Part shown: piece after piece, positions 50,201 to 62,447 of the stretch
Numbering within the stretch: the first letter of the stretch is position 1
Layout: every line of letters begins with the position of its first letter
Source of the DNA: Argopecten irradians
Taxonomy: Eukaryota; Mollusca; Bivalvia; Pectinida; Pectinidae
Direction: 5' to 3'
DNA length: 64,000 nucleotides
Assembly: GCF_041381155.1 (NCBI RefSeq)
Contig: NC_091135.1
Span: 772,620 to 836,619 of the forward strand
Program-made: the position numbers and the translations under genes
The notes under the pieces: model-generated
What the model was told of the DNA's origin: nothing
Database searches by the model: none
What the model saw: the letters and a program-made list of their open reading frames with translations, nothing else

Positions 50201-52748
50201 CCTATTAAGCATCAGGATATTCATTAAAGTCTTTAAAGGCAATGTATAGGCCAACATCGGCTTAAACAGAACTAGGATCTGGTTCCTAGATCCGTATAAT
50301 ATTAGACAGAACAGAACAGGTTTCGTTGACGGCTTCGTGTAAAGAAATCTACACTGAAATTATTTTCACTTTGATTACATGTTCCTGAAACTTCAAAGAC
50401 GATTCCTGTAAAAATATATCTTAAAAAGTCACATCTGTGCAAGCATCTGCTCTAAACTGACCTCGGGTCTGGTTCCTAATTCCGATCAAATGAACGGAAC
50501 TCGAATATGGTTCCTAGTTCTGTTTGAGCTTAAACAGAACCCGGGTCTGGTTCCTAGTTCCGTTTAAGTTAAACGGAACCGGGGTCTAGGTGTCAAACCC
50601 GCTGATGAAATTTTGTGTTAAATAGATTGGTTCTGTGTTGTATTATTCATGGAAGCTTCAAGTTCGTTTCCTGTATTACAATGGTAATTAAACATCTTAT
50701 TAGAGGTAGAAATTATAATATATGGAACCCGGCTGGTTGACCAGTATTTGTGTTAAACGGAACTCGAGTCTGGTTCCTAGTTCCGATTTAGTTAAACGGA
50801 ACTGGGGTCTAGGTGTCAAACCCGCTGAAGAAATTCTGTTATATAGATTAATTCTGTGTTGTATTATTCATGGAAGCTTTAAGTTCGATTTCAGAATTAC
50901 AATGGTAATTAAACATCTTATTAGAGGTAGAAATTCTAATAAACGGAACCCGGCTGGTTGACCAGTATTTGTGTTAAACGGAACTATGGTCTTGTTCCTA
51001 GTTCCGTTTAAGCAAAACGGAACTGGGGTCTAGGTGTCAGATCTGTTTAATAAAATCTGTGTTATAGAGATTAATTCTCTGTTGTATCATTCCTGAAAGC
51101 TCAGAGCTAGATTCCTTTATAACATATGTAATTTAATATCTTATAAGAGGTAGAAATCCTAAAAAACGGGACTCGGCTCATTGACCAGTATATTTGTGTT
51201 AAACGGAACTCGGGTCTATTTCCTAGTTCCTTTTAAGTTAAACGGAACTCGGGTCTGTTTCCTAGTTCCGTTTAAGCAAAACGGAACTAGGGTCTAGGTG
51301 TCAGATCCGTTTAAGAAAATCTGTGTTTTAGAGATAAATTATATAAGTTGTATCGTTCCTGAAGCTACGAGCTAGATTCCTTTATAACATATGTAATTTA
51401 TTATCTTATAAGAGGTAGAAATCCTAATAAACGGGACTCTGCTCATTGACCAGTATATTTGTGGTAAATTGAACTCGGGTCTGGTTCCTAGTTCCGTTTA
51501 AGTTAAACGGAACTGGAGTCTAGTTGTCAGATCCGTTTAAGGAAGTTTGTGTTAAGGAGATTAATTCTGTGCTGCATTATTCATGGAAGCTTTAAGTTCG
51601 ATTCCCGTATATAATATGTAATTGAACATGCAATTAGAGGTAGAAATCCTAATAAACGGAACTCGGCTCGTTGACCAGTACTTTTGTTAAACGGAACTCG
51701 GGTCTTGTTCCTAGTTCCGTTTAAGTTAAACGGAACTCGGGTCTGGTTCCTAGTTCCGTTTAAGTTAAAACTCGGGTCTGGTTCCTAGTTCCGTTTAAGT
51801 TAAAGGGAACTCGGGTCTGGTTCCTAGTTCCGTTTAAGTTAAACGGAACTGAGGTCTAGGTATCAGATCCGTTTAAGGAAATCTGTGTTAAAGATATGAA
51901 TTCTGTTCTGTATTATGAATGTAAGCTTTAAGTTCGATTCCCGTATATAATATGTAATTGAACATGCAATTAGAGGTAGAAATCCTAATTAACGGAACTC
52001 GGCTCGTTGACCAGTACTTTTGTTAAACGGAACTCGGGTCTGGTTCCTAGTTCCGTTTAAGTTAAACGGAACTGAGGTCTAGGTATCGGATCCGTTTAAG
52101 GAAATCTGTGTTATAGATATGAATTCTGTTCTGTATTATGAATGTAAGCTTTAAGTTCGATTCCCGTATATAATATGTAATTGAACTTGCAATTAGAGGT
52201 AGAAATCCTAATTAACGGAAACTCGGCTCGTTGACCAGTACTTTTGTTAAACGGAACTCGGGTCTGGTTCCTAGTTCCGTTTAAGTTAAACGGAACTGAG
52301 GTCTAGGTATCGGATCCGTTGAAGGAAATCTGTGTTATAGATATGAATTCTGTTCTGTATTATGAATGTAAGCTTTAAGTTCGATTCCCGTATATAATAT
52401 GTAATTGAACATGCAATTAGAGGTAGAAATTCTAATAAACGGAACTAGGCTCGTTGACCAGTACTTTTGTTAAACGGAACTCGGGTCTGGTTCCTAGTTC
52501 CGTTTAAGTTAAACGGAACTCGGGTCTGGTTTCTAGTTCCGTTTAAGTAAAACGGAACTCGGGTCTGGTTCCTAGTTCCGTTTAAGTTAAACGGAACTGG
52601 GATCTGGTTCCTAGTTCCGTTTAAGTTAAACGGAACTGGGGTCTGGTTCCTAGTTCCGTTTAAGTTAAACGGAACTCGGGTCTGGTTCCTAGTTCCGTTT
52701 ATTAAACGGAACTAGGAACTAGGAACTCGCAACCAACTTCAGCCCTCC

Positions 52749-52757
52749 CACAGTCAT
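52749..52757. other. Target-site duplication, right copy
   Basis: CACAGTCAT, identical to 41751-41759. Confidence 0.9.
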
Positions 52758-53226
52758 TGACCAAACTGAAGTATTGGAGAAGATATCACTGCGCCACAAG
52801 TCAGTTTGTTTATTGTAAAAGTAGGTAAAATTACGGAAATTTATGCCTAATTAGTACCATAATACGTTATCTGAATCAAATTATTAGCATTATTCTCAAT
52901 ATCTTTTAGGGTTATGAAGTCATAGACTTCGCGTCTATGAAGAATGTCCTTCCGTTTTTTGTTAGATATTGAGAATAATGCTTAAATAAATAATTACTAA
53001 ATAATTACTTTTCTTTGTTTTCATACCAAATCTGGCTTTCTGATTGGCCAATACCTTGTTTGCATACCATTATGAAAATTTAAAAAAAAATCCGAGAATG
53101 GCACGAAAACCCGACGTTATCGTGCCGTCACAAAAGAAACATTGACGTTGCGTATTGATTTGGAAAAAAATCCTCTGTGATGATCCCTTGGAAAATAAAT
53201 GGAATTCTACGTGTAGACGTGTTTTT
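52758..53226. other. Intergenic with a short hairpin at 52887-52981
   Basis: GCATTATTCTCAATATCT (52887-52904) is the exact inverted complement of 52964-52981. An inner stem TCATAGAC/GTCTATGA lies between. The 95-bp foldback may be a small MITE. No gene seen. Confidence 0.7.
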
Positions 53227-54470
53227 AGGTCACCTGAGACGAAGTCTCAAGTGACCTATTCTAATCGCCTTTTGTCCGTCGTCGTGCGTCGTGTGTTCGT
53301 AAACAATTTACAATTTTCGACTTCTTCTCAAAAACCGCTGAAGCAATTTCAATAAAATTTTGCACAAACCTTCTAAGGCATATGGTCAATCAAAATTGTG
53401 AATTATATGACCCCCACCACCGGGGGGTTGTGGGAGGGGCCAAAAGGGGTAAAATTGACTAAAATTTCAAAAATCTTCTCCTCCACTCACAGATGTGGTA
53501 GAATCAAATACTCTTCATAAATAGAAAGGTCTCAAGGCCCTCTACAAAAATTGTGAATTATATGACCCTGGGGTCTCAGGTTTCCCCCTGGGGAGGGGGT
53601 TAAGTTTACTATAGTTTATATAGTGAAAACACATTTTGGAGCATTACTTGGTCATTTATAATAGAAAATTAGTCAAATGTTGTCAGAATTATCCCTATGA
53701 AATGGCCATTGAATTCTATTAACAAATTTTCCATGACTGACTCCCAGGGGCCTTAGGGGTGGGGCCAAAAGGGGTCAAATAGGCTAAAACTTCAAAAATC
53801 TTCTTCTGAATTCACAGATTTGATGGAACCTGATACTCTTCATAGATTGGAAGGTCTTAAGGCCCTTTACAAAAATTGTGAATTTCATAGCCCTGGGATC
53901 TCAGATTTTCCCCTGGGTAGGGCGTCAAGTTTACTACAGTTTATTTTTTTATTGTTTGGGTATATAGGAAAAACACATTTATGAACATTATTTGCTTTGT
54001 TTTCATAGGAAATTAGTCAAACTGGGTTAGAATTATTAGCCTGAAATAGCATTTTAACACCAAATCCATATTTGTCCTGGCCTGGCCGACCCCCAGGGGC
54101 CAGAGGGGTGGGGCCAAAAGGGGTCAAATAGGCTAAAACTTCAAAAATCTTATTCTGAATTCACAGATTTGATGGAACCAAATAATCTTCATAGATTAAA
54201 AAGTGAAATTTATAAAATCACTGACATTAATGACTGACTTCTTGTTTGGTTTTGTTGTTTAACATTGCAAAAGCAAATTGGAATTTTAAGCATAAGGTTT
54301 GGTAAAATAATACACTATCAAAATGAAAAACAAAAAATCAAAATTCTAAAAGGTTCAACTTTAAAGTTTATTCTAATTCGTAAATACTTTTTACAGATTT
54401 GAACCAACTTTGCAATGCATTTCTGTAGCAGCACACAGGTGAACGTCAAGGCCTCTTGGGCCTCTTGTAT
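53227..54470 (-). mobile_element. Pearl/Helentron-like element C
   Basis: On the minus strand it has tandem cores, then a GACG-rich tract (53275-53300), then a terminal hairpin (53227-53257, arms AGGTCACCTGAGAC and near-complement around GAA). Core units are marked by GCCAAAAGGGGT at 53439, 53764 and 54113, with spacings of 325 and 349 bp. The far end, near 54470 (CCTCTTGGGCCTCTTGTAT), is approximate. Confidence 0.6.
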
Positions 54471-54590
54471 TTTATCAAGCAGTCTGGAAAATAAATTATA
54501 TAAGCATGTATGTTACCATTTTTTATTTCATACCCCGATGAGATTTAAAAATAGTGATATCAATGCTTAAGAAACAGGGGAGGAGAAATG

Positions 54591-54670
54591 TAGCGGCCAG
54601 ACCGGGATTTGAACACGGAACCTCCGAACACTAGCCGAATGCTCTACTGCTGAACTTCCTGCATCTGGTC
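54591..54670 (-). repeat. tRNA-derived SINE-like sequence
   Basis: Read on the minus strand, a B-box-like GTGTTCAAATCCCGGTCTGG follows a tRNA-like head (GAGCATTCGGCTAGTG). The first seven bases GACCAGA can pair with TCTGGCC near the 3' end, with one mismatch. The A box is degraded and the D arm is irregular, so it is a SINE head or tRNA relic, not a working tRNA gene. Confidence 0.5.
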
Positions 54671-57302
54671 ACCGATGATCGACCCAGACCAATCCCATTA
54701 CAAAATGTACGTATTAATGAAGTCAAACCATTTCGATTTCCAAATATTTTATTGACAAAAAGATATTAGTGTCGTTGGATTAGACATCAGGCGTAGCCCA
54801 TCTTAGTCTTCTCCCGATATGGGTGGTACAAACAAATAATTATATAAAACATATATACATGGTGAGGTTTGTGAAAATAAGGGGAGGTAACTCCTAGATG
54901 AGGAATGACATAATTTTCGATCCTATTTATTGTAACTCTATAAATTAACAGTTAATATTCATTTTTTTTATATAATAACCAAATATTATCACATAATTCT
55001 AACTATACTTGATAGTATGTATATGTTGTGATATTGGTCCCATTCGCCACAGCAGATACAGGCTATAAAGTCCACATGTGTTTAACACAATTAGCCATGG
55101 GCATCAAGAACCAATCTCACAAAATACACATATATTTGATTAGTGGAGTTACAACTATATTTGTAATTACTACTGTTTACCCATAATTAGTTTCTTAGGA
55201 GTTACCTACTTAAATATTTGATGATTTTAAAGCCAAACAATACTTATTTTAACAATATTTTACAAAATCAAAACCACAAAAACTATGTTTATTTATCCAT
55301 AAAACATTACTTACTGCTCCAGAAGAATTACTCGCAATCGTTCGCCCTCGTTTATAACATTAAGAATATATCAGGTTAATATAGTCGATAAATTCGTAGT
55401 TTATTTTAACGTTAACACGTTTGTTTCTGTTTTTCCCGTGCGAAGTCGATCGGGTCACGTGATATTTACCGGAAATCGAGAGCTTCGTGAACGTCTCCGT
55501 ATTCTTTCGGTTTGTATTTATTGTGTGCCACAATAATTATTTTGAATTATTTTATATTTTTTTTTCGAAACTTCACAGTTGATCTCAGTAACATCTTACC
55601 TTGCTTTAGTAATTATTCTATGCAGAGAAAACATGGTAATTTTCTTGTAAATGTTTGTGATTATAAAAAAACCCTGAAAAGTTACGTATAGCGTGACGTT
55701 ATCAATTAAACCAAACCACCACAGAAAGACGTCACCCGCAAACCTGTCTAAGACAACAGCAATGTTTACAATAACGGCGTGTTAATGATAACTTAAATAA
55801 TTATTGATATAAACTCGTAATGGACCACCAGAACGTGTTTTGACAAATAAAGGTTTTTACTGAAAAAGCTTGCTTTTACAGTATTGCTACGGCCCGGATG
55901 ACCCACTAATTTAAATGCGATTGACCTCTCATTTGCATGCGATTTTTTCTCTTTTCCTCTTTCTAGAACAAATATGCTGCCATAGTGCAGTTTAATTGTA
56001 ATAAACAACTTCTGTGGTATTTCATTAAATAGAATAGTTTCAAACATGTCTACAAAAACTATAGCATGAACGTCTATAATTGAAAAAATAGTGAGGAGAA
56101 TTTGCATCAGTGGTAGCGATCGGTGGCCTAATTCACGCCAGTCATTTGCATATATTTATGTAAACATCCGGTTTGGGTAACACTAAATAAAAGAATTGTC
56201 AGGATTTTGGTATGTAAGTATCTAATTGTACTTTGATGTATACATTCATAATCTATTATATAATGACAATTTTTTAATTCATCGTGACGTAAGTAAGTTA
56301 CAAAAGTTGTTTGTTTTTACATTTATTATATGGATAGTCATTTTGGAGAACAGGTACGTTCGTATTGTGATCATGTCATTACGATGGCCCACTGAATTTA
56401 ACCAAGTCTCACTCAAACAGACGCTTGTTAACTACGTTCGCATCAAGCGTTTGAGTGATCTATGCAGAAGCTAACAAACACGATAAATTCTGAGTTCCGC
56501 TGGCTCCTTATCATTTCGCACGGATTGTCAACTAACGCATCCTTTCATTAACGAGGGAATATTTAATACATGGGTATAAATACAATGAAATATCGTGACA
56601 CTCAGCAATAGTGTAAACGGCCAAATGTAAACAAAGACGTCATCACGCAAAGCGGACCTGTGATGTAAACTTGCAAGTAAAGAGATATTTTCCATTTAAT
56701 TATCAAGCGTAATAAATGCATTCTCATATCTGAAAAACACCGAAGAATATTTGAAAACTGCGTGTTGCAAGCCATCTTGCCTAATAAACTACGGAATTCT
56801 TTTCGTATTTGGAGACAGAAGCAGTGAAAATCGTAAGTTTCATTTCGTTTTGCTTCTTTGCCTATCATGCCTATGGGTCGGTATATTATTATATGAACTA
56901 TTTGACAGACATCGGCACATGAAGTGAACTTACAACATCATGAGTATGTGTGAATTCCTGCTAACATCCATATAATCGACGTTGTATTTTATTACAACGA
57001 AAAAATTGAATATCACTTTAAATTTGAAGTAGTTTGTTGTTATATTAGCAGTTGACAAGATTCATTTTTGGTATTATTTTCTAATGCGATGACATCAAAT
57101 TTGATATTAGTGCATAGAGTCAATTTACCAGATAGTCAATATGTCTATAAACATCACAAAGCATGTGTTTATTTGTAGGCAAAACAATGCATGATATAGA
57201 TCCATACACAATACGTACATGTGTGTGTAATACACATGTGAATACATAATTTCTTTAGATAAATAGAAGAATTGTAATGCTAGATTTATTTAAGACAATT
57301 AA
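54671..57302. other. Intergenic, no gene seen
   Basis: 2.6 kb of AT-rich DNA. Short frames at 55793-56107, 56226-56474 and 56602-56868 have no domain and no splice-site support. 55430-55510 is locally GC-richer (GTCGATCGGGTCACGTG) and could be regulatory, but I have no firm evidence. Confidence 0.45.
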
Positions 57303-57675
57303 TAAAGATGCTCCACCGCTGACAAATGGTATTTTTTCACTATCAAAAACGGCAGCAGACAATGTAGTATTTTTCTTCAGTTACAAAAGTTATTTACTTT
57401 ACACCATTGCCGCCGTTGAAAAGTTTGAGCTTCTAATTTCACTTCAAGTTAAAAATATAAAAAAAATAATTAATTGCATCCCGAAAAAAATCCGTAGCAC
57501 TATATCCTATAATATATGGAACGAAGTACTGATTGCGCTTTACCCAAAGGCAAAATAAATTATTTTATATTATGTTTTGTGTTAATTAGATAGACTTATG
57601 CATACACGATTAAACACTAATTATTGTGAAAATGATGGATATCATTTATACTATGTCGGCGGTGGAGCATCTTTA
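57303..57675. mobile_element. MITE with 22-bp inverted ends
   Basis: 57303-57324 (TAAAGATGCTCCACCGCTGA...) and the reverse complement of 57654-57675 match at 21 of 22 bases. If the outer TA on each side is the target duplication, it fits Tc1/mariner-type insertion. The 93-codon frame at 57277-57558 overlaps it and is not accepted as a gene. Confidence 0.65.
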
Positions 57676-58599
57676 ACTCAAAGTACTTGTATACATGAGT
57701 CCAATTTCTTCCTTTTGTCATTGTTAGATGATTTCTGTAACTTTTTTATAACAAATTAAGAATATTGATATATATGTTAAATTTTATAATTACAGGACTC
57801 ATTGGCTAGTCATCTGAAGCAGATTCATAATTGTTGAAGACTGGAGATTATCAGGATTACTTTGGAAGCAGTGAAATGATTCTAAGGATGACTACCAGGC
57901 ATATATTAAACTAGCTGCGACAACATACATGTAGCTCTGGACAACAAGCATATGGATTGGCGCTTCTCATTCGCATTGTTTCATAATGCCAATTAAAACA
58001 CCAAAACATAAAAAAGTAAATCCAGTATGTTTGAAAAGAGTTGTCACCATTTGACATACTGCCGATTGTTATCAATCTGTGGAGAGATAGAAGGCATATA
58101 TGTTCTGACAGACGGTCATTATCAGAACTACAATTTCTGTCCCATTGACTGTAATGTTGCAAAACATCAAGTGATGACAATTAGCGAGTGTCGAGTAACT
58201 TTGCATTTAGATATATATAGAAATATCCTACATTTATAATATAAACTGATAATTTATTTACCCATCATCACGCCTGAATTATCATTACTACAATGTATAT
58301 TTCAATGATTCACATCTGTGACACGGCCATATAAGTACATTGTATATGGAATGACATTCATTTATTTGCTACAACAGAAACATATTAAACAGTTTTACTT
58401 GTTGACTTTGTGCAGTGTGTTCACCAAAATGACACAAATTTTAACACTTCTGGTGACATAGCCCATTGGTTGTTCCCATTAGTTGTTGCCTCTATCAAAT
58501 GTTTTTACAACTGTTTCTGATCTTGTTACCAATACATGTATAAACATGCTATAATATGTATATGTGTACTGTTGGTTTAGAAAAAATCGTGCCAGGTCC
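57676..58599. other. Intergenic, no gene seen
   Basis: 57796 onward follows a possible acceptor (TTATAATTACAG), but the open stretch after it is short and unrecognised. Confidence 0.4.
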
Positions 58600-59360
58600 C
58601 TGTGATAAGAACATACCTATTTCATGTCTGGTATCATAATTACATACCTGATTATCAGCTGATATCAAATTATATAGTGCCTGGTGCTATAATTACACAC
58701 CTGATAATTAACTGGTATCATAACATACCAAATTAAAAGTCTGGTATCATAATTACATACCTGACTATTCGCTGATATCATGATTACATACCTAATTAGT
58801 ATCTGGTATTATAATGAATCATTGCATACCAATAAGTGTCTGGTATCAAAATTATATGCATAATTAGTGACTGGTGTCTTAATTATAAATCTAGTTAGTG
58901 CCTGGTATCATAATTATATACCTAATTAGTGCCTGGTATCATAATTATATACCTAATTAGTGCCTGGTATAATGGTATTATAATTTCATACATGTACTTA
59001 ATTGTATTATACCCACATCCTTTTCTTAGTGTCATATAAATCATTGTGTCAAATAATATTAATACAAATGTACTAAAGTGTTTGGTATCATAACGATACC
59101 TTATTAGTGTCGGGTATCAAAATTACATACCTAATTAATATCTGGTATCATAATTGCATAACAATGAAATTAGTATCTGGTATTCAAATTTGCTTACCTA
59201 GTGTCTGACATCATAATTTTATATCTAATAAGTGTCTGGTATCATAATTACATACTTAATTAGTCACTGGTATCATAATTACATGCCTAATTATCAACTG
59301 GTATCATAAATGCATACCTAATTAGTGAATAGTATTAAATTACATACTTAATTGGTATTA
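58600..59360. repeat. 31-bp minisatellite, about 23 diverged copies
   Basis: Units of the form TGCCTGGTATCATAATTATA plus CCTAATTAG. The most regular stretch is 58890-58975 (CCTGG at 58901, 58932 and 58963). The flanks are diverged. Confidence 0.85.
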
Positions 59361-59698
59361 TGTATATTTATTATCACAATTATATACAAAATACCATTTA
59401 GATTTACTCCTACAATGAAACCAAATTATGCATTTGTACATAGCTTTAATTATTTTTTGTTTTCATAGAATATACCTACATATATAGTTTTGTAAGAAAT
59501 TAATAGTTTGCTTCTGTTGTCTGAATAACATTCCCATCTTTAGATGCAACAAAAAATATATATGTATATATAATTTCAACATTTTTTTTCTTCTCCTTTT
59601 TATCTTTGTTAAAATTAGTTGTAAAAAAATAATATAAATGCCTGTATAAATCATCCACTACAAAAAATGTCAGCAAATAATAAGTTTACAAATAAGTG

Positions 59699-59731
<33 letters not shown>

Positions 59732-60043
59732 GTAATTTGTCATTCGTATATGCGTACATGTAGCTTTAAAAATCAATTGTCTCACCACCACCTAACTTTT
59801 AATTAACTGTATGTTTGTGAACGTTTGTACTCTGAAAATACGGTTTTTTCCTTTTGAATATCTTATCTATACAACTTATGAACATCTCCTGTTTTCTCTA
59901 TAAGTTCTTTCTCTTTGCTATAAACCTTGACATTTCCTTTCATGATCCCTGTCTCTTTTTTCTAAAGCCTGAGTGCCCTGATTATAATGTATATATATGT
60001 ATGGTAAATTCATCCGGTTACCGCCCCATCTGTAGCTTGTTAT
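59361..60043. other. Intergenic, poly-T tract, no gene seen
   Basis: A run of 28 T at 59704-59731. The short frame at 59854-60060 has no domain and may belong to the 5' leader of the following retrotransposon. Confidence 0.45.
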
Positions 60044-62447
60044 TTGATGATCATGGGTAATGATTTAGTACAATATCGGGCGGCAATCGGTTGCTTCTAT
60101 CAACGTACTCATTTTTTATTGATGTCACAAAAATTTGTTTACTATATGAAATTGACCGATATTTATAGTGGCTGCAGGTCTAAAGCAACTTTCATGTTTA
60201 AAAAACTTGTAACATTTATTTATGTGTTAATGAGATGTTTGACCAATAATTCTAGTTTCCTACTGATACTACACCTCCTCCTACTCTCATGTAATGATGT
60301 ACATCCAAACCCAGGTCCTCCAGATCAAAATTATACTATTTCTATCTTTCATTTGAATATCCGTAGTTTAAGAAATAAACTATCCCAATTAGAAAATTTA
60401 ACTTCTGATAATGATGTTATCTGCGTCACCGAGACTCACCTTGATAATTCTGTAGCTGACACTGATTTACTCCTGGGTGGTTATGAATTATACCGTAAGG
60501 ATAGGGGAAGTCCGGGAGGGGGGTTAGCTGTGTATACATCCAGTCTCTTGTGCACCCGTTGTAGAGCGGACTTAGAATTTCGAGTGGGCGAAGTGATATG
60601 GACAGAGATCCAGTATCCAAGAAAGAAATTTCTCCTGTGTACATTGTATAGACCTCCACACGCTTCAAACACCTTTTGGGACCAATTTCATTTTTCTATA
60701 GACACTGCCTTCCAAGAAACTCCACACATCATTATAGTTGGCGATATAAACGTTGACCTTTTAACCGTCGGAAATTCACACAAAATCTACGATATTATCC
60801 ACACATTTCACTTCACCAATGTCATTGATAGACCGACACGTGTAGCGCGCACGTCCTCCACACTACTTGACCCAATTTTACTGTCTGACACGTGTATCTC
60901 TAACTTTTCTGACGTAATTGATATTGACGACGAAATTTCTGATCACAAAGCGACGACTGTAGAAATTAACGTAGAAACAGCTATCTCCAGAACATATAAA
61001 CGAACAATAAGATGTTATAATCAGGCAAATTATGAGACGTTTAAAAATAAATTAGATGAGACTGACTGGCTAGATTTTTTTTCGACAGCGAACTCCCCAG
61101 ACGACATGTGTGAAAAATTTACTGACAAATTTCTAGATATAGCTGGGGAGTGCATACTAACTAAAAACCATTACTATTCGGCCTAATGACAAACCGTGGT
61201 TCAATTCTGACCTTAGACGAGAAATAAGAAAACGAGACAGACTTTTAAAAGATTTTTAAACGACATCGAACAACGTTAAATCTTACTAATTTTCGGAAAC
61301 AACGTAATCATGTAAACAATTTAAAAAAAGCAGACCAAAGAAAATTTTTTATTCAGATATAAAATGGCATTTTAGATCGTCACTCGAATTCATTACCCTA
61401 GAAACTACTTGGAAAATCATTCGGGAAGATATTTAAAAAACCTCTCGGAGCACTACTAACTCTATTTCTCCTCTATTAAAACGATGCAGGGCAACCTGGA
61501 AATCGACGGATTGTAGGTAAAGCCAATTTATTAAATGATTACTTTGTTTCCATATCAACTATTGACGATTCACAAATTGACGTTCCTAGAGTTAGAGATT
61601 GGGACTGACTCTAATATAACCGAACAATTACAATTTCAACCGACCGGACATTATAGACACATTCTTAAATCCTTACCTTTCAATATAAGCAGTAGGACAC
61701 GACGGGAATCAAGCCATAAACATGCTCAAAAAAACAACATCTTCTATTTGCATTACCCTTATTTCTAATATTCAGATCTTCCTTGGATACTGGTATCTTC
61801 CCAAAACAGTGGAAATTAGCTCTAGTCATGCCATTCTTTAAAAAGGGAGATAAGCATAATTCAACTAACTATAGACCTATATCTCTCTTAAGTACAATAT
61901 GAAAAGTTTTTGAAAGATTGGTAGTCAAATATCTAAACAATTACTTACTTGATAATTCGCTCAAATATAAATATCACTCAGGTTTTCAACCTAGACATTC
62001 TTCATCTCACCAACTTATTGAAATCAACCATTCCCTATGTGAAAATATTGAAAAAATGCACTCAACATGTTTAGTTTTCTGTGATATTTCGAAAGCATTC
62101 GATCGTGTGTGGCACAAGGGACTGAATGTTAAACTAGCAAATTATGGTATAGGCGGAAAATTGCTAAATTGGTTAAAAATTACATCAGTAATCGGAAACA
62201 GCAAGTTTTTGTAGGAAATAGTAAATCTTCCGTCAAATCTACAAATTCTGGTGTCCCCCAAGGCTCAGTATTAGGTCCGTTCCTTTTTATATTGTATATT
62301 AATGATATTTCTGACAACCTCGAAAGTCTTTCTAAATTATTTGCTGATGATACTTCTTTGCTATGCTCTGGGCCATCAATTTTAGAAATAGAAACTAAAA
62401 TTAACGAAGACCTTAGTAAAATTCAAAATTGGACAAGTTGCCAATAA
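60044..62447 (+). pseudogene. CR1/jockey-type non-LTR retrotransposon ORF2, broken and 3'-truncated
   Basis: ORF2 of such elements nicks target DNA and reverse-transcribes the element RNA there. 60044-61186 encodes an APE-type endonuclease: FHLNIRSLRNK, VICVTETHLD, YRPPH, GDINVDL and ISDHKA are in the right order. Just before it, residues 85-92 read DVHPNPGP, a 2A-like motif after a hydrophobic stretch. The frame breaks at 61186. The RT follows in pieces: NYRPISLLS near 61870, a TGA near 61900, VFCDISKAFDRVWHKG in 61918-62214, then in another frame GVPQGSVLGP and FADDTSLL (62169-62447). After 62447 the rest of RT and the 3' end are missing. The start is uncertain because the upstream Mets lie in AT-rich leader. 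It is not functional. Confidence 0.88.
60296..60319 (+). other. 2A-like motif DVHPNPGP
   Basis: Matches the 2A ribosome-skipping consensus D-V/I-E-x-N-P-G-P except for His in place of Glu. Published work describes 2A sequences in this position in APE-type non-LTR elements of invertebrates. Whether the His form works is not known to me. Confidence 0.6.

Larger units (their letters stand above)
41760..52748. mobile_element. 11-kb foldback, Mutator-like DNA element
   Basis: The ends are inverted copies, GGAGGGCTGAAGTTGGTTGC and onward, identical for the first 45 bp and continuing with one mismatch. Immediately outside both ends is CACAGTCAT (41751-41759 and 52749-52757), a perfect 9-bp target-site duplication. 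Both arms are built of 39-bp palindromic subrepeats (AAACGGAACT...AGTTCCGTTT) plus ~223-bp longer units. Long subrepeat-rich inverted arms with 9-bp duplications are known from Drosophila FB elements and from Mutator-like elements. I find no MULE transposase, so this copy is probably non-autonomous. Its interior holds other transposons, listed separately. Confidence 0.85.
49420..52748. repeat. Right arm of the foldback element
   Basis: Subrepeats start, diverged, near 49420 and become nearly identical toward the outer end. About six consecutive 39-bp units fill 52464-52700. The longer unit (with GGCTCGTTGACCAGTACTTT) recurs with that word at 51665, 52001, 52225 and 52448, a ~223-bp period apart from extra 39-bp units, and diverged copies occur back to ~50580. 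A pearl-like element interrupts the arm at about 49650-50200. Confidence 0.9.

Noticed and set aside
41760..52748. The whole 11-kb unit as one DIRS element with inverted terminal repeats
   Set aside because: DIRS elements integrate by a tyrosine recombinase and leave no target duplication. The perfect 9-bp duplication and subrepeat arms fit a foldback or Mutator-like element that contains DIRS remains.
54591..54670. Functional tRNA gene
   Set aside because: The A box and D arm are degraded and the B box is altered, so a SINE or tRNA relic is more likely.
57277..57558. 93-codon ORF as a gene
   Set aside because: It overlaps a MITE with matching 22-bp inverted ends and has no recognised domain.
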